In this document: one piece after another, positions 58,560 to 64,000 of the stretch
Numbering within the stretch: the first letter of the stretch is position 1
Layout: the number at the start of each line of letters is the position of its first letter
Assembly (NCBI GenBank): GCA_977017575.1
Contig: CDRNVI010000091.1
Span: 19,111 to 83,110, forward strand
Source: Paramoeba atlantica
Taxonomy: Eukaryota > Discosea
Direction: 5' to 3'
Length of the DNA stretch: 64,000 bases
The notes under the pieces: model-generated
What the model saw: the letters and a program-made list of their open reading frames with translations, nothing else
The model's database searches: none
Told to the model about the DNA's origin: nothing
Translations under genes and position numbers: made by a program

Positions 58560-60352
58560 AGGGGCTGCGGGTACTTCCACCGAGACCGCACCGAGACCGC
58601 GGTTAGTATTTTCGGTGGGGAGAGATAGAAAAAGAGTAAAAAGTTTACATTTGTTTATTATTTTTATGTGGAATTTCCGATTCGGTGTACGCTTCTAGCT
58701 ATATTTTCCTTTGTTTCTTTGTCTGAATCATTTTCATCCTTTCTACTAACAATAGTTCGGTTCGTTTCCCACTCAGCCGCAGTATGATTTCGATTCGATT
58801 ATAAATTTAAGTTTGAAATCTAGGTGAAAGTAAAGGAAAATTCGCTTTTCTTATGACTTTTTAGCTTGACATTTTTCCTTTCGACAAAAGGACATTATCT
58901 ACGTACATAATATTGTATATGACTATTGTATACCCTTTTTCCGTTATTTTCTATGGTATGCCAGGGGTGTCGGGGGTTCGCTTGTCGAAGAAAGTTCACC
59001 CTCATCCGTATATCACGCCGGACGGAAGCATAGTGCGAGCAGTGGCTTCAATGCCATGGGCTTGTCACGAGAAGGGTTTTCTGTGGAAAAAGGACACACT
59101 CATCACCAAAAGAAATGGAATTAGAGGATAGTGTGTGGCACTGTATTAAGAAATGCAAGGGTAGATTTCTAGATAGGGTGTAAAGCATTTTTTTTTGCAA
59201 AAAAGGCGAATTTTGCTTTACTTTAACCGAAATCTACAAGCGATGAAGGTGAGTGTTTATGTAGTAAAGGGTGCGGTGTAGTTGATGGTATCGAAAGCCG
59301 CAGAGAGTGGCTTAAGGAAAATATAGATGGCGTTGCCTATGAGCCTAAAAAATCAAATGCCGGTCGAGCAAAAAATTTGACATTTTTTTAATTTGGTCCT
59401 TCGAGCTCGCAAAAAAAGTCGGACCAATATTTATGTGGACCAAAATTATTGGGGCCAAATTTTTCGTGCATTGAAACAAAAAAGATATATTTTCCTGGTC
59501 TCCCTCGAGGCTTGATATCGTTATTAGATTTTTCGTTTTCCAGAAAATGAAGGACCGTACTTTTAGTTTGTTTTTGCTTTGTGTGCTATTCCAGTAGCTC
59601 ACAATACTAGCAACCTTTCGTGTCACACACAATTCACAAATTGCTATAACTTCTGCCTCACTATATGTGTTATAGTGATGACCCTACATGCGTAGAGTAA
59701 ATCTCTTGATCAAAGATTTTCTGCACCCATTCAACAGACTGAGACATTACACGAAGACTAAAAAAAGAAGTGTCGATTGAAAGAAGCAAAAATTTCTAAT
59801 GAGGAGTTCTAAATTTAGTAAACTTTGAAAACGACTGACAATAAAGTCAAAAAGTATTTTGGACAGCCGCGGAAGGAAAAATAAAGTCGGACCAAAATTT
59901 ATGTGGACCAAATTTGTTGGGGCCAAATAAAAGTGGACCAAATTTTCTGCTCGACCGGTAAGTGTGCTAAGTAATTATATTTACTTATGGGCGGGGGGAG
60001 GGGGTAGGCTTCCGGTGGGACTAGGGGGTGTACACCAAAAAGAAAAAGATTTACGTTCAAGGCTCGTGATTAATTTGTAGTTATAAATGAGTGTATCAGG
60101 GTTACCCCTTTCTTTGGTAAACTCACGCGTATATTCCTTTTAGTAGATTTGTTACTAACTGTACAGATTTGTTAATATTTGTAAAGATTTGTTAATATTT
60201 CCTCTTCAACAATGTCCGGATTCATGTAGCCTCGCCTTCGCCTTCTACGCCCCTGCCCCCACCCCCTACCCATTCCACACTTTCTGTTCTTGCACTGAGA
60301 TAAGTGCGTACGCCGCACCGAGACCGCACCGAATCCCCACCCGCAGCCCCTC
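58560..60352. mobile_element. ~1.8-kb element with 14-bp TIRs and subterminal repeats
   Basis: Perfect 14-bp inverted ends GAGGGGCTGCGGGT. Inside each end lies CACCGAGACCGCACCGA in direct orientation. No credible gene: a 72-codon frame at 58913-59131 resembles nothing. A second TIR element is nested inside. Family unknown. Confidence 0.6.
59360..59958. mobile_element. nested 599-bp TIR element
   Basis: Inverted ends CCGGTCGAGCA(A/G)AAAATTTG. Inside both ends are direct copies of AAGTCGGACCAA, ATTTATGTGGACCAAA and TTGGGGCCAAA. No coding region and no clear target-site duplication. Confidence 0.65.
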
Positions 60353-60761
60353 ATATGTAAAAAAGTCTCAATTAAGAAAAATTGTCCCCCCAACTCCAAA
60401 ATCCAGAGGGGGGGTATGTTATCCACCCCTGTTCACGATAACATACCCCCCCGGTATGTTATCGTGTTACAGGTATGTTTTCCCGGTCCCCCGTTTATAT
60501 TTTCTAATAATACACGACGTATCTAACACCATGTTTCATCCGTGCGTTTCACATTCATTCACAGGAATCTCCAAACGGGTTAAACAACAACAACAAAAAT
60601 CTACATGAGATCGACTTGCCGAAAAAGAGTTTCTAGTACCACGCGCTACCTTTGTTGCTCCGTTGAGACAATTTAAAATGTTAAAAAAATCGAACGCTCG
60701 CTCGAAAAAAAATTAAAATCCCGTTCGTTGAATATTCAACGAAGTAGAGACGTACCCCAAA
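60353..60761. other. intergenic with a CATACC/GGTATG palindrome
   Basis: Around 60409-60480 lies a GGTATGTTATCC...GATAACATACCCCCC palindrome plus GTTACAGGTATGTT, as at 57.3 kb. An inverted copy of the CGTTGAATATTCAACG motif is at ~60.73 kb. No gene. Confidence 0.5.
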
Positions 60762-60867
60762 TATCTCTTACTGGGAGGGTACAGTGGCCGATTACGAATG
60801 GAGTCATAAACGTAATAGTGTAGTGACTCCAGCAAGTGCACCCATTGCACAGACTAAAGTTAAATAT
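60762..60867 (-). pseudogene. 3'-terminal fragment of a third E/F-type LRR gene
   Basis: About 105 bases nearly identical to the end of LRR gene F and its 3' flank. The last ~20 codons (CAMGALAGVTTLLRL and stop) are present. The rest is cut exactly where the head module of the dispersed repeat begins (ATTGCGGTGGTTG). Confidence 0.85.
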
Positions 60868-61910
60868 TGCGGTGGTTGTAAAACTACCGCTCTACACTCG
60901 ATTATTGAAAAAAAAGTGAACAAAAACAGTGAAAATATAAAGAGGAACACAGTAATATAATAGAAGAAAAAAATATTGCGGTGGTTGTAAAACTACCGCT
61001 CTACACTCGATTATTGAAAAAAAAGTGAACAAAAACAGTGAAAATATAAAGGGGAACACAGTAATATAATAGAAGAAAAAAATATAAAAGGGGGCTCCGG
61101 TGGTCCAAAACTGAAAAAAAATTTTGAAAAAAATGGGGGGTCCATGGGGGGGGTCCAGGGGGGGGGTCCAGGGGGGGGGGGGTCCAGGGGGGGGGGTCCA
61201 GGGGGGGGGGGCATGGTCGATCAAATTTTTTCGAAAAAATTAGTTTTCGAAAAAAAACCGCAGAAAGGGTAGCCGGGGTCTTGGCGCGTATTTTCCACCC
61301 CCCTACCCGGGGGTGACCCCCCCGCGTATCCGCAGGACGGGTCCGCCAAGTTCGGATTTTTTCGGAAAAAAGTTTTTGAAAAAAATTTCAACTTGGCGAA
61401 AAAAATGACAAAAAAAATAATTTTCCAAAATCGTTTCCCCTATTGTATTTTGATAGTTTGGGACCTACACTAGCTTTCTACGCAGTTGTTTTCGCAAGGT
61501 ATCACTTCTTCGAACTGTGGTGCGCCCCCCAAAATGACCCATTTTTGACTAAAAAAGGTGAAAAAGTATTTTTCGGACCTAAAGGGGCATTTTTGTGTCG
61601 AAAAAATGGTATGGTTGGAGTCGCATTCTCTACCCAATACGTTCGGTAGGCTTTCATTCATGCCTGCGAGTGATTTCCCACGCGCAAATGTCGGATTTAG
61701 TGCTCTGAGAGCAAAAATATGCGAAAATGACCCCATTTGTACCCGAAATTTGGCTATTTTTGGCTATAATCTTTCCGTTTTCCAGGCTAAATTTTCTTTT
61801 TTAGGCTCTTCGTTAAACGCGGCGGTAGTTTTCAACGCGAAGCGCGCAGCATGAGTGACTTCTAAGTTGAAAGCAACCACCGCGTTTAACGAAGAGCCTA
61901 AAAAAGAAAA
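60868..61910 (+). repeat. modular dispersed repeat, copy R3, with 119-bp palindrome (61792-61910)
   Basis: The head module is duplicated in tandem (~109 bp apart). The G-rich minisatellite, CCCGGG segment, AT-rich body and palindrome follow. Confidence 0.9.
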
Positions 61911-62745
61911 TAAAAGGGGGCTCCGGTGGTCCAAAACTGAAAAAAAAATTTGAAAAAAATGGGGGGTCCATGGGGGGGGTCCAGGGGGGGGGGTCCAGGG
62001 GGGGGGTCCAGGGGGGGGGTCCAGGGGGGGGGTCCAGGGGGGGGGGCATGGTCGATCAAATTTTTTCGAAAAAATTAGTTTTCGAAAAAAAACTGCAGAA
62101 AGGGTAGCCGGGGTCTTGGCGCGCATTTTCCACCCCCCTACCCGGGGGTGACCCCCCCGCGTATCCGCAGGACGGGTCCGCCAAGTTCGGATTTTTTCGG
62201 AAAAATTTTTTTGAAAAAAAATTCAACTTGGCGAAAAAAATGACAAAAAAAATATTTTTCCAAAATCGTTTCCCCTATTGTATTTTGATAGTTTGGGACC
62301 TACACTAGCTTTCTACGCAGTTGTTTTCGCAAGGTATCACTTCTTCGAACTGTGGTGCGCCCCTCAAAATGACCCACTTTTGACTAAAAAAGGTGAAAAA
62401 GTATTTTTCGGACCTAAAGGGGCATTTTTGTGTCGAAAGAATGGTATGGTTGGAGTCGTATTCTCTACCCAATACGTTCGGTAGGCTTTCATTCATGCCT
62501 GCGAGTGATTTCCCACGCGCAAATGTCGGATTTAGTGCTCTGAGAGCAAAAATATGCGAAAATGACCCCATTTGTACCCGAAATTCGGCTATTTTTGGCT
62601 ATAATCTTTCCGTTTTCCAGGCTAAATTTTCTTTTTTAGGCTCTTCGTTAAACGCGGCGGTAGTTTTCAACGCGAAGCGCGCAGCATGAGTGACTTCTAA
62701 GTTGAAAGCAACCACCGCGTTTAACGAAGAGCCTAAAAAAGAAAA
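61911..62745 (+). repeat. modular dispersed repeat, copy R4, with 119-bp palindrome (62627-62745)
   Basis: Same as R3 but the head module is missing: it starts at AAAAGGGGGCTCCGG directly after the previous palindrome. Confidence 0.9.
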
Positions 62746-62840
62746 TAATATTTATAAACCCCTATTATAATATATATTTAATATAAACCACCGTCCGGGT
62801 TATTATACCTAGGAGGTATAATAAGTGTCCCTAGGTATAA

Positions 62841-63866
62841 TTTTCTTTTTTAGGCTCTTCGTTAAACGCGGTGGTTGCTTTCAACTTAGAAGTCACTCAT
62901 GCTGCGCGCTTCGCGTTGAAAACTACCGCCGCGTTTAACGAAGAGCCTAAAAAAGAAAATTTAGCCTGGAAAACGGAAAGATTATAGCCAAAAATAGCCA
63001 AATTTCGGGTACAAATGGGGTCATTTTCGCATATTTTTGCTCTCAGAGCACTAAATCCGACATTTGCGCGTGGGAAATCACTCGCAGGCATGAATGAAAG
63101 CCTACCGAACGTATTGGGTAGAGAATGCGACTCCAACCATACCATTTTTTCGACACAAAAATGCCCCTTTAGGTCCGAAAAATACTTTTTCACCTTTTTT
63201 AGTCAAAAATGGGTCATTTTGGGGGGCGCACCACAGTTCGAAGAAGTGATACCTTGCGAAAACAACTGCGTAGAAAGCTAGTGTAGGTCCCAAACTATCA
63301 AAATACAATAGGGGAAACGATTTTGGAAAATTATTTTTTTTGTCATTTTTTTCGCCAAGTTGAAATTTTTTTCAAAAACTTTTTTCCGAAAAAATCCGAA
63401 CTTGGCGGACCCGTCCTGCGGATACGCGGGGGGGTCACCCCCGGGTAGGGGGGTGGAAAATACGCGCCAAGACCCCGGCTACCCTTTCTGCGGTTTTTTT
63501 TCGAAAACTAATTTTTTCGAAAAAATTTGATCGACCATGCCCCCCCCCCCCCTGGACCCCCCCCCTGGACCCCCCCCCTGGACCCCCCATTTTTTTCAAA
63601 ATTTTTTTTCAGTTTTGGACCACCGGAGCCCCCTTTTATATTTTTTTCTTCTATTATATTACTGTGTTCCCCTTTATATTTTCACTGTTTTTGTTCACTT
63701 TTTTTTCAATAATCGAGTGTAGAGCGGTAGTTTTACAACCACCGCAATTTTCTTTTTTAGGCTCTTCGTTAAACGCGGTGGTTGCTTTCAACTTAGAAGT
63801 CACTCATGCTGCGCGCTTCGCGTTGAAAACTACCGCCGCGTTTAACGAAGAGCCTAAAAAAGAAAA
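62841..63866 (-). repeat. modular dispersed repeat, inverted copy R5, with palindromes at both ends (62841-62959, 63748-63866)
   Basis: Complete inverted copy including the head module. With R3/R4 it forms a large inverted repeat around a 95-bp AT-rich spacer that itself contains a TATACCTAGGAGGTATA palindrome. Confidence 0.9.
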
Positions 63867-64000
63867 TTTAGCCTGGAAAACGGAAAGATTATAGCCAAAA
63901 ATAGCCGAATTTCGGGTACAAATGGGGTCATTTTTGCATATTTTTGCTCTCAGAGCACTAAATCCGACATTTGCGCGTGGGAAATCACTCGCAGGCATGA
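63867..64000 (-). repeat. modular dispersed repeat, inverted copy R6, cut by the window end
   Basis: Start of another inverted AT-rich body, nearly identical to the corresponding part of R5. Confidence 0.85.

Noticed and set aside
58913-59131. 72-codon plus-strand frame
   Set aside because: No homology recognised and it lies inside a TIR element.

Overview
The window looks like nuclear DNA of a kinetoplastid-type protist (Euglenozoa). Long intron-free genes lie head to tail in same-strand runs. An Fe-type superoxide dismutase and a PEX19 without a C-terminal CaaX box fit such a cell. Large helical-repeat and PPR-like proteins suggest a complex mitochondrial RNA system. Several genes start just after a pyrimidine tract with an AG, as expected for trans-splicing. 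The species cannot be named from this sequence, and the assignment is inference from layout and gene content. I recognised no tRNA or rRNA.

Left cluster (about 1.8-28.9 kb, all plus strand, after a broken Merlin transposon): an OB-fold/SSB-like protein, PEX19, Fe-SOD, an MPE1/RBBP6-like polyadenylation factor, a KLHDC4/KEL3-like kelch protein, a 2384-residue probable mitochondrial helical-repeat protein, a stand-alone YVH1-type zinc domain, and a 1954-residue WD40/coiled-coil protein. Four small leucine-rich-repeat (LRR) genes of one family are interspersed among them. The cluster is followed by a compact noncoding block (29.08-29.45 kb) whose hairpins show compensatory base changes.

Middle (about 30-45 kb): a transposon nest with Helitron pieces in both orientations, an IS30-like transposase fragment, a tyrosine-recombinase fossil, copies of a modular dispersed repeat and a 119-bp palindromic element. 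A 4.3-kb satellite made of an 18-bp unit follows. This block lies exactly where the plus-strand and minus-strand clusters converge, so it is a candidate transcription-termination region or centromere.

Right cluster (about 55.5-45.2 kb, minus strand): two near-identical LRR paralogues, CLP1 with long insertions, a PPR-like mitochondrial protein, DIM1/U5-15K and an EIF1AD-like protein. CLP1, the MPE1-like protein and DIM1 are all pre-mRNA processing factors.

Right end (about 53.4-64 kb): several TIR-bounded small elements, including TA-flanked mariner-like ones, a reverse-transcriptase fossil, a fragment of a third LRR paralogue, and tandem plus inverted copies of the dispersed repeat forming a large palindrome that runs off the window.
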